64,000 nucleotides of DNA from Bryum argenteum (GCA_037043015.1 CM073327.1:16784727-16848726), one strand, 5' to 3'. Shown: positions 10,250 through 21,920, counted from the first letter of the stretch. Notes: generated by a model from the letters alone, not told the origin. Numbers and translations: made by a program.

Positions 10250-12283
10250 ATATCAAGAAGCGACCATCCTACCCAACAAGTGTCGGCAACAACAGTTCAT
10301 GTTTGTCCCTTTGTTCGTAAATCTTTTGATATATCTTTTGCATCTTTATGTTATATAATTTGGATAAATAACATGCATGTAGTATTTATGAAATACTCAA
10401 AGCTACCGTTTATTTCAAACTTTAGTTTACTTGTGTGTTGTTAAATTCCCAAGTCTGTGTGGCTCTAACTTACTCAAATTTGCTAATATTGACTTGAAAT
10501 TTTTTGGGAGCGCCGGTGGCACATTATTCATAGCACCCTTGACTGTTTTCGGTTTTTTAGAAATAAAATTGAATTTTGGTAAATATGACATTTTATCTTA
10601 AATGAAAATCATGGTGACAACCTTATATTATGATTAACTATATATTGTTATATCCAACTAAAATTCACTTTTTTATGTTATCAGAAAGTCAAAATGGGGA
10701 TCTCCAATGTTTGTTTGTGGAACGCTACTCAAGTTTAGGAATGTCCTTTGTCTTGCTTTAGTAATTCTTTTACAAGAACTAGTAAAGTTATTGTATTGAT
10801 GAGTAACAATGTTTATAAATTCAAAGAGTTAAGATTGACAACATTGCTAGAGCAAGTACCAAGAGTTTGCTTCACTTCAACAGCATTTCCAAAAAAAGCT
10901 TGCAAATCCTACTCTTTTCTAGTAACGTTGTCTATAAATTTGTATATATGATTACAAGGTTTGAGGTACAAGGGGCATGCACATATTTTTATTTATAATA
11001 ATTTATTCTTAGAATGAAAGATCTTAAAGAACATGTTATCTTATCTCTTATCACATAATTAGTTTTCCATATGCGAGACATATAGAGTGCATGCCATACA
11101 CTATATAGAAAATTTAGTAGTTAAATTTTCAAAGATTGTGGCATGTGTAACACCTTACTTGGATATTTAGAATTTATCTCGCTTCAAGTTGTAAAACATA
11201 CCTTACGTTTTAAGTCTCTCTAAATAGGGCTTCCTTCATATTATTACATGCTATACATTCATATAATCTTCTTCAACTTTGTAACTTGTAGCAAAAAGCA
11301 TAGGCTTGATTTTGAGTCCAACCTAACTGAACCTATCAACATTGAATGCTATGGTAATGTTTCAGGTCTCTTAATGGATTTGAGCTTGTCATCCAAAGTG
11401 TCCAACTTGGATAATACGATCTCATACGTGTTACATCAATTTCTAGTTCAAAATCAAGTGAACTTGATGATTGGTAGTAGAGTTTTAAAAATAATGCTTA
11501 CCTTGAGATTTCTAAGGTGCACAATATGCATGACATAGTGTTCGTGGGTTTCATGTGAGTTGATAAAGATGGAGAATTTGGGATTTGGAAGTCCAGTGGT
11601 TGGGGATCAAAATGTAGCACCTCCTAGAGCAAGAACAAATACGTGGGCAGAAGACTTCTACGTAGTCTTGCAACAAGCTTTGACAGAGAAACCTTCGAAG
11701 AGCAACGGAACTTGAGTAGGCCCGATGGAGTTGTAGAGCTTCTTATAGAGGACGACATATTGGTGGGGAAACACAACATGCAAGAAGCAAAGAACCGCAG
11801 CAACTTTGTATTCCAATATATGGTGTTTCAATGGAGGGAACATCAAAATTCCAACTTTTGCAAAACCACACCTTCTAGCATACATTGCAATGCAAATTGG
11901 ATACATAGATGACGCATGCCTTCAAAAAATGTAGACCGTTATTAGTATAGAAATTAGATAGAAATAAATCTTTAGAGAAGAGAAGGTTACTTTTAGCACT
12001 GAAAGTTTATTTTAGTAGTAAGTATAATTTATGGTTGCTAACTAAAGGAGTTTGTAGATGTATTGGATTTCTTACACATAGGGAACAAAAGCTCCTTCAT
12101 GCATATGTGGTATGCAAATCCTAAGCAAGTATAGTCATTGGGATGTGACAAGTGTGCACAACTAAATTTGGATGTTCTTGATTTTTTTTAAAGAATTTTT
12201 ATTTAGGTGTTGTATCATATGGACAATTTAATACTAGAAGCTCACTATCCACCCTTTTAAGCGTAAACATTCCAAACACGCTC
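10250..12283. other. AT-rich intergenic DNA, no supported gene
   Basis: Only short frames occur (for example 11248-11538 and 11643-11912); none shows a recognisable motif or splice context. No inverted repeat was found. Content remains unassigned. Confidence 0.5.
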
Positions 12284-13220
12284 TTAACCACTAAAAATCC
12301 AAGCGTTTCCTCGACCTCCAAAACCAAAAACTGCCATTTTTCACCTTCGTTGGGAGATGGGGAAATGGAGAAACTTTTTTTTCTGGTTTTAGACTTTGAA
12401 CCGCAAGATCTTGTACCTAACTTGTATACAAAGGACTGGTCAAAATTTCAACCGTTGGATGTTTGTCATTTGTGAGATCATAACAATCAAAGTTTGTCCA
12501 ACACTTTTTTTTGCCGCTGCGTGAGAGGCATTGTCTAAATGGTGCCAAGGGCAACTTGATGATTGTTAATCCAAACATTTTTCCCTCATTTTTTTCCATG
12601 TAGGTAATCAAGTTGGGTACGCTCATGCAAAATTTTAGAAACCAATTCCACTTTTTGACCTTAATGTAAATATTATTATGAAAGAAGGTCTAAAAACAAC
12701 AATACAGTAAAACAAGCACCACATATGATATATTTAGTTTGAGAAAATTCTAGAAGGTGAGTAGGTGCATTTATGAGAATGTGAATTTTGAAACTAAAAA
12801 ATCTTGGAAAAATTCCAAAATCTCAAATTTTGGCAATTTTTGAAAGAAAAAATTGTAAAATTATTAGATATTGTGAAGATTGTTTTTGAAAGTTTTGGAG
12901 GCTGACCTTGTAAAATTGGTAAACTTTTTGACTTTGGATACTTTGGAATTTGAATAGTAATTTGGTAATGAACATATTTCCAAAAAAAAAATTCTTAAAA
13001 AATAATAATTTTAAAGTGCTTGTTTTGGACTTGAAACCTAAAATTTCTAGATGAAGGTTATAAAATCAAAATTTGGCTTTGCAAATTTTACCACATACAC
13101 ATTACACTATGGGGAGTGTCTAGTAAAAATCTTAGGCAAAAATATCAATTTAATTGCTTAAAATGAGCTGCCCGAAATCTCAAAAAACCGAATCGGTTTT
13201 CCTGGATTTTTAGGGGTTAA
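12284..13220. mobile_element. TTAA element, family B (about 0.93 kb)
   Basis: The ends are TTAACCACTAAAAATCC and GGATTTTTAGGGGTTAA. The interior is AT-rich and non-coding. It is related to the element at 55645-56572: both carry a GAGCTGCCCGAAA-like block near one end and a CAACGGTTGAAAT/CAACCGTTGGA block. The ends CCMCTAAA resemble those of the 0.98-kb family. It lies beside the Tc1-type arm that starts near 13225. Confidence 0.65.
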
Positions 13221-14155
13221 ATTGCTCTCACAATTACACATGTAGGTAGATTGTGAGTAATTTCTTTCTGTAAGCTTTTGGAGCTTGAATTTTGGCACAC
13301 TAGTCATTAACATGTAGCTTATCTTGTGACAAAAATTTCATGGCAAATGGACAAGTTTTTTAGCCATTGGGAGGGTGTCAAAGTTGGTTGAAGTGGAGTT
13401 GATTTCTACAAGCATACCGCAAAATAACACAGGTTGGTAGATTGAGAATATCTTTTTTTTTACTAATATTTTGGACTTCAGATCTTTACCATGTATCACT
13501 AACACAAATTGTGTTCTACCGCAAAAATAAAAAAGCAAGGAAAAATAATCTCAATTCTTGGGAGGCTATCAAAGTTGGCAAGAGTGAAAAAAAAAAGTAC
13601 AGCTACCTATCTTGGTAGATCTTGAATAACTTTGTTTTGGTGAATTTTTTGGCTTTGAAACTTGGTAGGCATACTAACAAATTGATTTCAAGCGTGTGGT
13701 AAAATTTTCAAGGTAAAATAACAATTTTTGAGCTCTCTCTCTATATGCTTCCAAAGTAGGCAGACTTGATTTTTTCCCACTGCAAAACCAAAAACGCCAT
13801 TCCATGTTGGACCCTACTATACAGTGGAGTACCTAAAGTTTTAGTTGTTGATCTATATATAGTGAGGGCTCACTTGCCATAGTGAACATGTACAAAATTA
13901 ACTAACATTGAGTCTGCTCACCAAAAGACTTATTGTGAAAAATTTATACACTTCATCTAGAAATCAACTCTAATTAGGATAAGCTATAACATTCCCACTC
14001 AAAATTTTTTTACTTACAACAGCAAATGTTCTACCAACTCATTGGAGTAAATTGGATTTTTTTTTTTTTTACTCAGGAGCACAAAAGCTCATGGTTTAGC
14101 TTTGCATCAAGTTGGCATGGAAATTCACATCAAGGGACTGCAACCTTATGGGACA

Positions 14156-14508
14156 TTAACCCTTAAACGTCTAGCTATACGGATTGGGGCAGCCCAAAAT
14201 TGAATCACAACATCTTTTGGACTTGGGCATCATGAATAGTGCACTTTTTGAACTTGGGCATCATGAATGATCCAATCAATGAGAGCTTGCAACCTCCTAC
14301 AAGGTTATGTACAACCCCAACCTACCTACCACAATCCTTTCAAAGCACAAAATCACTCATACAAATTGTGATTTGAATCCTAAAATTTCACTTTTTCAAT
14401 GCATCACAAGAAGGTGACCAGTTTGACATCAAAAAATAAGTGAAAAGTTGAGTAGGAGATTCTGTTGGAAAAGGCCCCCTCGGGGCTCCTTGGACGTTTA
14501 AGGGTTAA
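14156..14508. mobile_element. piggyBac-like MITE inserted at the stop codon of a B3 gene
   Basis: 353 bases from TTAACCCTTAAACGTC to GACGTTTAAGGGTTAA. The interior matches the 370-bp MITEs at 22151 and 27361 in opposite orientation, with shared blocks such as GATTTTGTGCTTTGA (as its complement) and CATGATGCCCAAGT. The right TTAA (14505-14508) overlaps the TAA stop codon of the B3 gene. Confidence 0.85.
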
Positions 14509-14939
14509 TTTATCATCGTGATACCATTTCTTCTAACAGTAACTTCGAATTCCGCAATCTCAGCATATGGCGCAGAAGTGGCTCGAAAAGTGAGAATGTC
14601 CCCAGGTTGTAGATCATGGTCGTCCACAAATTCCCTCCATCCATCTCCGTCGTTCACAACCCAACCGTTCGTTGTTGTACAATTAGGGTTTCGTATGGTC
14701 ATGGGCCATACTTCCACTATGCTTTGATCATAACCTCTTGAATTGGGGGCATCATACATTCTCGCCCACTGCATCTGATCCTGGTTTAGCCAGTTTTCGC
14801 CGAAGTCATAAGGGAGGACCAAATGCGACATGGTCAGTACGCGTTCTTGTATTGGTGGGTTTCCTCGCAACGTCAGCCTGAAGGTATTCTGAGCCATCCT
14901 AAAGCTATTGCGAGCCATCCTAAAGTTATTGCGAGCCAT
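14505..14939 (-). CDS. Small REM-like B3 DNA-binding protein
   Basis: 144 residues. Residues 1-21 are three copies of a seven-residue unit (MARNNFR, MARNSFR, MAQNTFR), encoded by a 21-base tandem repeat. The rest is a single B3 fold: LTMSHLVLPYDFGENWL at the start, then VEVWPMTIRN, GWREFVDDHDLQPGDILTFR and EFEVTVRRNG. The GWxxFVxxHxLxxGDxLxFR pattern is the B3 signature. B3 proteins are nuclear, plant-specific DNA-binding factors; target genes cannot be inferred. The stop codon lies within the target TTAA of a MITE. Which of the three repeated ATGs is used is uncertain. A second B3 protein is at 24995-25792. Confidence 0.82.
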   Translation of the reverse strand: MARNNFRMARNSFRMAQNTFRLTLRGNPPIQERVLTMSHLVLPYDFGENWLNQDQMQWARMYDAPNSRGYDQSIVEVWPMTIRNPNCTTTNGWVVNDGDGWREFVDDHDLQPGDILTFRATSAPYAEIAEFEVTVRRNGITMIN

Positions 14940-15421
14940 GTCGACAATCTGTACAAACCCAAAAGCACCATATAATTTGTTATGGAAAGTTTAATTGAAC
15001 ACTACTACGTTATGAAAGTTCCAAAAAAAGGAGTGAAAGTAAAGAAAGATTTCACTCCTAAAGGACCAAAAGCTCACGTAAAGCTTTTTGGGGCCTTGAG
15101 GGAAGAAAAGAAAGCAGGGATTGAGTAATGAATGAAGTCTACAAACCAACAAGTGTCTATTTATGATGCAGTGAATTATTTTGCTTCTATGATACAATGA
15201 AAGACAGTCTAGGTACTAAATAGAAACTCCGGTCCCTTTCTAAGGGGCTCGCATGAATGAAGTGTTTGTTCTGGCGTAAATGATGTGTTTGTCTGTCATG
15301 CTAATAACCATGCTGATGACCTGATGCTCAGTGGATAAGGGGAAATTGGGACAATACTACTTCCCCTTTCGAGGTGGACACTATAAGAAAGACGGTCTAC
15401 ATAGAATAAGGAAAGTTCACA

Positions 15422-15490
15422 TAGCAGCAACAAACCTCTGATAGCAACAAGCCTCTGATAGCAACAAACTCTGATAGCAACAACCTCCGA
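15422..15490. repeat. Short tandem repeat, CTCTGATAGCAACAA unit
   Basis: Four imperfect direct copies of AGCAACAAxCCTCTGAT, about 16 bases each. Lies upstream of the B3 gene; no function is evident. Confidence 0.65.
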
Positions 15491-15587
15491 TTAGCCTGGT
15501 GATGGAATTATCTGGGGACAATACCACGTTCACCCCTCAATGGCCCACCAAGTGCACATTTTATATGCAAGAACTATGGCCTTCTTT

Positions 15588-15715
15588 GGGAATATGAAGA
15601 TTCTAATGAATATGAAGTGTTTGTGGAATATGGAGTTTTCTAGGGAATATGAAGTTCTTAAGGAATATGAAGTTTCTAATAAATTTGAAGTTTTGAGGGA
15701 ATATAGTTTCAAGGG
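15588..15715. repeat. Degenerate GGAATATGAAGTTTCTA repeat
   Basis: About seven imperfect direct units with the core GAATATGAAG, spaced about 18 bases. Both strands are open through it, which explains the apparent short ORFs here. Confidence 0.65.
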
Positions 15716-15900
15716 AACGTAAAGCTTTTAGAGAATCTGAAAACTTTGGAAGTCTAACATGATTATTCTACTTGCAAGATTCTAAAATAATTATGTCAAT
15801 TTCAAATAAGGTGTGAGCACCTAAAGGGAGACACACCCCCCCATAAGTGTGTATGTCGAGATCTTTCTTTGATGAAGATTTGACCACCCTACAATTACTC

Positions 15901-16889
15901 TTAACCCCTAAACGCCCGAGTCTATTTTTAGCAGAAAAGCACATTTCTATAGAAATCGCCATAGATGAAAATCAAGAGAAGCTATTAAGATCTCAAGTTC
16001 TCAACCGTACAAACTTGTAATAGACTTCTCGAAGATCATGTGGACCAAAATTTGAGTCATGAGGCCTTATAGATCGGGAGATCATGACATATTAATATCA
16101 AAAACAAACTGCAAAATTTCATCATTTTCACTTTGAGGTGAAAATGCTACCAATATACCTATTGCAATGAAAAAATCACTAACTAGAAAGATGGTCACCT
16201 TCATCTTGATAAGTCCTTTACCCAACAAAAATTCATCAAAAAAAATTCTTGGCTCAAATAAAAGCCATGCAATGGTAAAAACTACCGAACATTTTACAAA
16301 GGAAAAATAGTCCAAAACTAGACCCTTTGCATTCACTTTCATGCCATATCTTCAAAACATCTTTGATCTTGTTAAGGTTTGTACCACTTAGACTAGACTC
16401 TAATTGGAGGCCATCCCAAGAAGTTAAGTTGAAATCCAACGGTGGATGAGGGAGATATAGCTCCTCAAATATCATCCATTTTCTCACTTTTTTTATTGAC
16501 AAAACATCATTGCAAATCCAATAGCAAAATCATTTGGATCAAAAAACTTCTCATTACAAAGTTGTTTAGAATCACCTTAACATCATGACCATGAAAAAAA
16601 AATTCATGAAAAACTATTTTTAATTTCACATAATTGGCTTGCAATGGTAATACATGCCCCATGCTTGGAAACCCAAAAACAAGAGTTGTCTTCACTAAAG
16701 TGCATTCCATTAATTCATACTTTATTGTATGGGCTTGAAAATTTTACCACATAAACTAGACTTGATTTGTGACCTAACCCAAGTGATTTCATCCAAAACA
16801 GACCTCAAATGAAGAAGATATGGCTCTTCAAAGTTTCTGATGTACATCCAAAATGTCGTTTTTCGACATTGTGAGCGTTTAAGGGTTAA
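15901..16889. mobile_element. piggyBac-like TTAA element, 0.98-kb family, full-length copy
   Basis: 989 bases bounded by TTAA, with ends CCCCTAAACGCCC and GAGCGTTTAAGGG. The interior is homologous to 717-1695 in reverse: the CGACATTTTGGATG block lies near 16850 here and near 740 there. No coding capacity. The two full-length copies define the family ends. Confidence 0.82.
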
Positions 16890-17159
16890 TGTACCTTGTG
16901 TGTACATGGAGTAGGTTGTTTGATTTTTTGGGTTAAGTTGTATGGGTCACGTTTAAATTTTGGAGTGACTATTGTAAGTGTTCATAAGTACTGTAAAAAT
17001 AGGGAAGTTTGTATTTGCTAATCACTGGAAAAATATTAAGCCACTCCTTCCACCACTCCAAGTACAATGAATTCCTTAGAAACACGGAAATAGGTGGTCG
17101 TACTTTAGAATGTAGACACGTGGCTACACGTCCTACTCAAATGCCCTCAACCAAACATC

Positions 17160-17765
17160 CACGCACTTAGAGTTACCAGACACAATCTGGCAGCCAAAAC
17201 CATCAAACAACTCATCTTGTCAAACACCAAATCTAGATGCTACACACTTATAAATGCCGGAAAACATCTCAACGCATCCCCAGATAACACGGTACCAAGC
17301 TGGCTCCTCCCCTGTACTTGCGACACACGTAGATGCCACTGCAATGCTAGATTTAGACCTGACTTACTATGCGTAATAGGTCTCCCACATAGTGGCACAC
17401 CTCCACAACACCCCAATGACAACATTGCAATCCAATACATCGAATTCACATATTGTAATGATAGATTCCCGCAAGAAACCATCACAAATAAAACCAACAA
17501 ATACCAACCATTACTAGACTCAATAGCTGCTCGTGGCTGGAAGGTCAACCCCCTTATAGTCATCACCGCAGGCGCCAGAGGCACAACTCACACACCATCA
17601 ATGGACCCATTAGAAACCACATTCAAACTCACCAAAAAACAAATAAAAGGCGCATTCAAAACAATTAATACAATAGCCATACAACATGCCGCATTAATCC
17701 TCCTACATAAACGTAAACTAGAAAACCACCAAACCCTCCCCACCAATATCGAACCCCATGACAAA
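17160..17765 (+). pseudogene. LINE 3' ORF remnant with a restriction-like endonuclease-type domain
   Basis: The frame reads from about 17163 (RVTRHNLAAKTIKQ) through INAGKHLNAS and a Cys/His-rich part (LLPCTCDTRRCHCNARF). A PD-(D/E)xK-like arrangement follows: RPDLLCVIGLP, then YIEFTYCNDRFPQ, then KTNKYQPLLDSI and GWKVNPLIVITAGARG. This layout resembles the C-terminal nuclease region of some LINE retrotransposon proteins (R2/Dualen-type; I cannot say which clade). Base composition is strikingly C-rich and G-poor compared with the neighbours. The frame is broken upstream and runs into a SINE-like insert downstream. The reverse transcriptase part is missing. Confidence 0.5.
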
Positions 17766-17769
17766 CAAA

Positions 17770-17995
17770 AAGGGGGGGTAGTGCAAAACCATCAAGTTGT
17801 TAGCGATTGCAATCGTCACTTGATCTCGCCTTCTCGGGTAGAGGCCGGGTGGTTGATAATATTTTCGTGCCATATACTCACAGACAGCCCCAAGCCATGC
17901 GTCTTTGCTCAAACGAGAGCCCGTCGGGGTTCGAACTCGGACCAGTACGATTACAAAAGTCCCACACCTCAACCACCCTAGGACTACACGGCTTG
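17770..17995 (-). mobile_element. tRNA-derived SINE-like insert
   Basis: On the minus strand a tRNA-like head is visible. The A-box-like GGGTGGTTGAGGTGTGGGA is complementary to about 17961-17979. It is followed by GACTTTTGTAATCGTACTGG and a B-box-like GAGTTCGAACCCC (complement of 17926-17939). This resembles plant Au-type SINE heads. The body runs leftward to a T-rich end at about 17765-17775. Target duplications are not clear. The open frame of the LINE remnant reads through it by chance. Confidence 0.55.
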
Positions 17996-18060
17996 GTGAC
18001 CACGAACCCACCTAAATCCCACTTAAAACACCCGTTGCTTTGCCAAACACTCGCACCCTA

Positions 18061-18275
18061 AATAGTTCTATCTTGGTTACTTTAGTTTAGTTTTATCTCG
18101 GTTACTATAGTTTAGTTCAGTTTCGTGTATAGTTTAGTGTCTATTCTCGTAAGAGGTGAGTAGTTTTGTTCTTTTACCTCTTTGTCCTGTGGCCATTGAG
18201 GTAAAGACATTACGAACAGACGCTGTATTCACGCCAATCTTTGATTTGAAGATTGGAGTTCTTATAATAATAATG
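18061..18275 (+). repeat. Retroelement 3' tail-like sequence
   Basis: Contains TGTCCTGTGGCCATTGAGGT and ends in ATAATAATAATG. A related stretch (TTGTCCGGTGGCCGTCGAG) lies at about 53225-53320 and a further piece near 15215-15250, so this is a dispersed repeat. The simple-repeat tail fits a LINE 3' end. Confidence 0.45.
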
Positions 18276-18301
18276 AAAACTTGGGCACTATTCCGATTCT
18301 G

Positions 18302-18575
18302 GTAATTACAAGAAGGGGGGGTCAGACCTTACTTGGCCGCAATCGGGCGGCTAGCAAAGCGACGCGAGGGGACGCGCATTGCCGCTCGTCAACGCGCGGC
18401 CAAAGAGTCCAAGACTTCGGTGGAGGTTCAGCACTTCGGCACTGCTAAATCGCAGGATGCTCTGAAGCTTCACTGATTCTACTAGTAGAATAGAATCACA
18501 CACCTGATCTCTTTAAGGACATGAAATTTCATTAGCATGTGTAATTGCTGAAATTCGGCGTTAATATTCACCGCA
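18302..18575 (+). promoter_or_regulatory. GC-rich promoter/5' UTR region of SURF1
   Basis: A local GC- and CpG-rich block (about 18340-18430, with GACGCGAGG and AACGCGCGGCC) sits 150-230 bases before the SURF1 ATG in otherwise AT-rich DNA. This fits a housekeeping promoter. No TATA box is obvious. Confidence 0.4.
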
Positions 18576-21500
18576 ATGGCGGCCAGGTCGTGGAGATTGG
18601 CAGGGCGAGGGCCGCTCTGGTCTCTGCAAATGCAACGAGCATTAGGTTTCTCTTCATCTTCTGCATTAGCTTCTTCTGCCGCTGCTGAAATTTCAGTCGC
18701 AGCTCCTTCATCCGGTAAGCATCCTTCACCTTCTTGGTATTGTATTCACCTCAAGTCCGGTTCATGAATATTACTTCGATCCTTATCTTGATTGCCCTTC
18801 GCGCCTCGATGCCCTGTGGTGGATCTTGCAAGAACTAGGGTTTAGGGTTTATACTCTTCGGTCTCCTTTCAAAATTGTGTTTGAATGCATTTCAAGACCA
18901 TTGAAATTGGACGCGATGAATAAGTGCTGCCACTGCCGAAATCTGAGTAGTAGATGGTGCTTATCCTTCTCAAGTTCGGTCGATGAATATAAATATCTCA
19001 ATCTTGGATCGGCTTCGTGATAATTGAGGCAGGGTGGATGTTTGTGCAAACCTAGGGTTTAGGATTTATACCATTCGGTCTCATTATCGTCTGTTTCAAA
19101 ATTGTGCTGAAACGAATTTTGAGACCATCGTACTAGGACTCATGAAATTATACGCTGATGAAAAAATTGCTGCCGCTGCGGAAATCAAGCGGTGATTATC
19201 GTCTTGTATTCATCTCAAGTCCGGTAGATGAATATAATCATCTATGATCACTTCATTGGAATTTTGAGGCCATTGATCTTCAGGACGTAGCACTACTAGA
19301 AAAACTGTCCATTATGACTTGTCCGTAAAGACTCAAACTTAACACCTGGTTAACTACTGTTTTACACCTAGTTTACTGCGGTGGAAGTTCGTGCAAAACG
19401 AGGTGTTAGGGTATAGAGTATTCGGTCTTCGCTCTCTTCTCCCTAATGGAACGGATTATCAGACCATCGTAATTGTACACGATGGAGGCCCAGAATGGTA
19501 AACTGTGTATCACCAGAGTTTTTGTTTTTGTTGAGTTACTGTGCTTTCTTTCCAAATCGCAGGAACATCTGGAAGGTGCCTTAGGAAAAAAGAATGGCTT
19601 CAGTTTTCACTTCCTTTTTTGGTACTCATTGTTTCAGTATCGACTTCCGAAATGATGACTATGTTATAATTGGATAGCCTTGCTTTTTAAAGAATAGAAT
19701 GAAGCGCCAGGTTTTGGGTTCTGTTACTTCTTCTGCTTTGATGACTAGAAGCTCTTTGTGAGTGGCCAATGTTTGATTGAAGGTGTTTTTGATTTTCAGA
19801 ACAAGCAGGAAGGAAATGGGGGCTTTCAGTGCTCGTTTTGCTGGTACCGTGCGCAGCTACTTTCGGTTTGGGTTCATGGCAATTAGTTCGTCGTGAAAAG
19901 AAGGTTAGTTTCGAGATTTCCTTCACAGGACTATCAATTTACGCTTCTTCATGGTTATTATCTAGTACCTTAACTATCAGGTTCACCAGGTTTTATGTGG
20001 TGTTTGCTGCATAAGTTGGTTTGCTACTTTCCTTCAGTTTCGATGGTTTGCAGACCCTCAATCTTGATGTAAGGGTGTCCTCGAAAGACCGTCGCAAGCT
20101 ACCAGCCTTGTGGGCACGGAGGATTGGTTCAGAATGTCTTAAAGCAGGACGTTGTTGACTTCCTGTTCTAAGAATAGTTCACTAAGAGGTTTGCATGAGT
20201 GAGTATGCAGATTGAGCTCTTGAACTTCCGACGAGCACGGTTTGAGGAAGATCCAATTGCTTTGGAGGAGGCTCTTGCTATTAAGAAGCACAGCAGTGAT
20301 GCTGAGGACGTCTTGCAATACAGAAAAGTGTATTGTGAAGGCGTTTTGGACGAGACAAAGTCTCTCTTCGTGGGTCCACGGTCTCGGACTTTGTATGGAG
20401 CCGCGGAGAAGGGATATTATGTAGTTACTCCTCTTATTTGTAAATCGACAAGCGACGACAGGTGACTGCAAGTGCCTCTTCTCAAAGCTACTACTTTAAC
20501 ATGTGGTTTTCATAAGTACTTTCCAAGTATAGTTCTTTCTATGTTTCTATGCATGTGGGTTACATGTGTTCACCAGTGACTAAAATTGGGGACAGCCTGG
20601 TGTCAGAGTTCAGCTCCCTGTGTTAGTCAATCGAGGATGGGTGCCTTCTAATATGCGAAATGAAGCCCTCGCACAGGAGCAACCTGCCCATGCACATCCA
20701 CCGGCCAAGGATGTGACCGGAGAGAAGCAGATCACGGAACGGAGTTCATGGTGGAGCCGGTGGGGCAGATCCAAAGCTACCGACCAGGTATCTCTCATGT
20801 TTATCCAGCATCACCCCGAACCTTGAACCCATCCGTAACTTCTACATTGCAACCAGTAAACTCACAAGATCCTGAACCTCGTTTTATTTATCCTGACTCT
20901 AAATTCGAAGCCTAATCCAGCTACCGAACAGACTTTATTACATTCGTGTATTATATTTCATGTGTAAGCATGAACTCAGCCCTAGATCCTCCATATAAAA
21001 ATCTTTAAAGCTACAAGTCAGGATTCTAAACCTCGGGTTCATAATCCTGACTCTCAAGTCGAAGGCTCCCGGACAAGAGAACAGTGTGTATCGTATATCA
21101 TGATACTGATGGCCGTGTGTTTTACATGTAGGAGGAAGTGGTGGTGGAAGCAAAGCCCACACTGAGAGTTGCAGGTGTGATCAGAGACGGCGAGCAGCCC
21201 AACATGTTCGTGCCCAACAATCAACCAGAGATAGGGCAGTGGTTCTACGTGGACGTGCCAGCCATGGCTCGAACGTTGGGCCTTCCTGAGGACGTAACGT
21301 ACATGGAAGCTGTTGCCTTGTCCTCGCCAGATCGTGAAGGCCGAAAGAAGTTCCCTCTTCCCAAGGAGTCTGATTCCTTCCTCAAGTCGTCTGTCATGCC
21401 ACAAGACCATCTCAATTATGCCCTCACCTGGTACGCACCTCTTCCATTGTTCTTGCCTTAGTTGGTCTTCCTGGGGTTTCTGTACTGTTCCTGAAGAATA

Positions 21501-21591
21501 AGTTTGTTCTGGTGTGTGTAGGTATACTTTGTCTGCAGCCACGACGTTTATGACAGTGAAGCGATTGCAAAGCCGAAAGCGTGGTCGATAG
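18576..21591 (+). CDS. SURF1: SURF1-like cytochrome c oxidase assembly protein, six exons
   Basis: SURF1 assists assembly of cytochrome c oxidase (complex IV) in the mitochondrial inner membrane. Exons by GT-AG junctions: 18576-18714, 19800-19903, 20211-20461, 20607-20787, 21132-21430 and 21522-21591, giving 347 residues in one frame. This is close to known plant SURF1 length. Exon 1 is a Ser/Ala/Arg-rich mitochondrial presequence (MAARSWRLAGRG). Exon 2 gives the first membrane segment, WGLSVLVLLVPCAATFGLGS then WQLVRRE. Exon 3 carries GPRSRTLYGAAEKGYYVVTP. Exon 4 has LPVLVNRGWVP, and exon 5 has AGVIRDGEQPNMFVPNNQP and GQWFYVDVPAMA. The C-terminal segment HLNYALTWYTLSAATTFMTV spans exons 5-6. 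All are SURF1 hallmarks. The exon 4 acceptor (GTCAG, 20602-20606) was chosen because the one at 20595 breaks the frame. It looks intact and functional. Confidence 0.93.
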
Positions 21592-21920
21592 GATCTTTTC
21601 TTAATAGTATATAAGATCAATACTGTTGAATTGATTTCATACATTTATTGAGGTGGTGATTGTATCATTCAGATATTATGATGCGAATAAAAAGGGCTTA
21701 TTTTTGGTATTGCTGCTGTCAAGTCTTTAGCACAGGGAACAATTGCGGTGCGATTGAGTAATGGTAGTGTCAGTATTTGTGAACCGGTGGCTTAACTTTC
21801 TAGATTTTCAAGATAAGCAATACCAAAAATTTGATTCGAAGCAAAAGAACCATCAGAAGCGAGAGCTTGGTGCCTTAGAATTCTACAGAGAATTGTTCAA
21901 TGCAAAGAGTGGCTATGAGA

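Larger units (their letters stand above)
8460..13819. mobile_element. Interval bracketed by inverted Tc1-type arms (putative composite element)
   Basis: The left tip at 8460 (CAGTAGGATCCAACATGG) is preceded by TA (8458-8459). The right tip, read on the minus strand from 13819 (TAGTAGGGTCCAACATGG), is preceded by TA (13820-13821). The left arm is recognisable to about 8640 and then breaks off. The right arm runs from about 13225 to 13819 and contains the same CCAACTTTGA and ATCTACCAA subrepeats as elements 1 and 2. Between them lie a fragment of the 0.98-kb TTAA family, a ubinuclein-like gene, 2 kb of unrecognised AT-rich DNA and a TTAA element. No Tc1 transposase remains. It may be one element that acquired DNA or the outer halves of two different elements. 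Confidence 0.5.

Noticed and set aside
11643..11912. 89-residue plus-strand frame as a gene
   Set aside because: No motif, no homologous copy and no splice context; antisense frame of similar length is equally open.
17926..17980. Possible intact tRNA gene on the minus strand
   Set aside because: A- and B-box-like blocks are present, but the acceptor stem and a proper anticodon arm cannot be paired, so a SINE head is more likely.
17718..18011. Minus-strand frame beginning MGSWSPSRVVLGW
   Set aside because: It coincides with the tRNA-like SINE head and body, and has no protein family signal.
20574..20606. Alternative exon 4 starts for SURF1 at 20577 or 20596
   Set aside because: The first puts TAA in frame; the second is out of phase with exon 3. 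The acceptor ending at 20606 keeps the frame and the conserved LPVLVNRGWVP.
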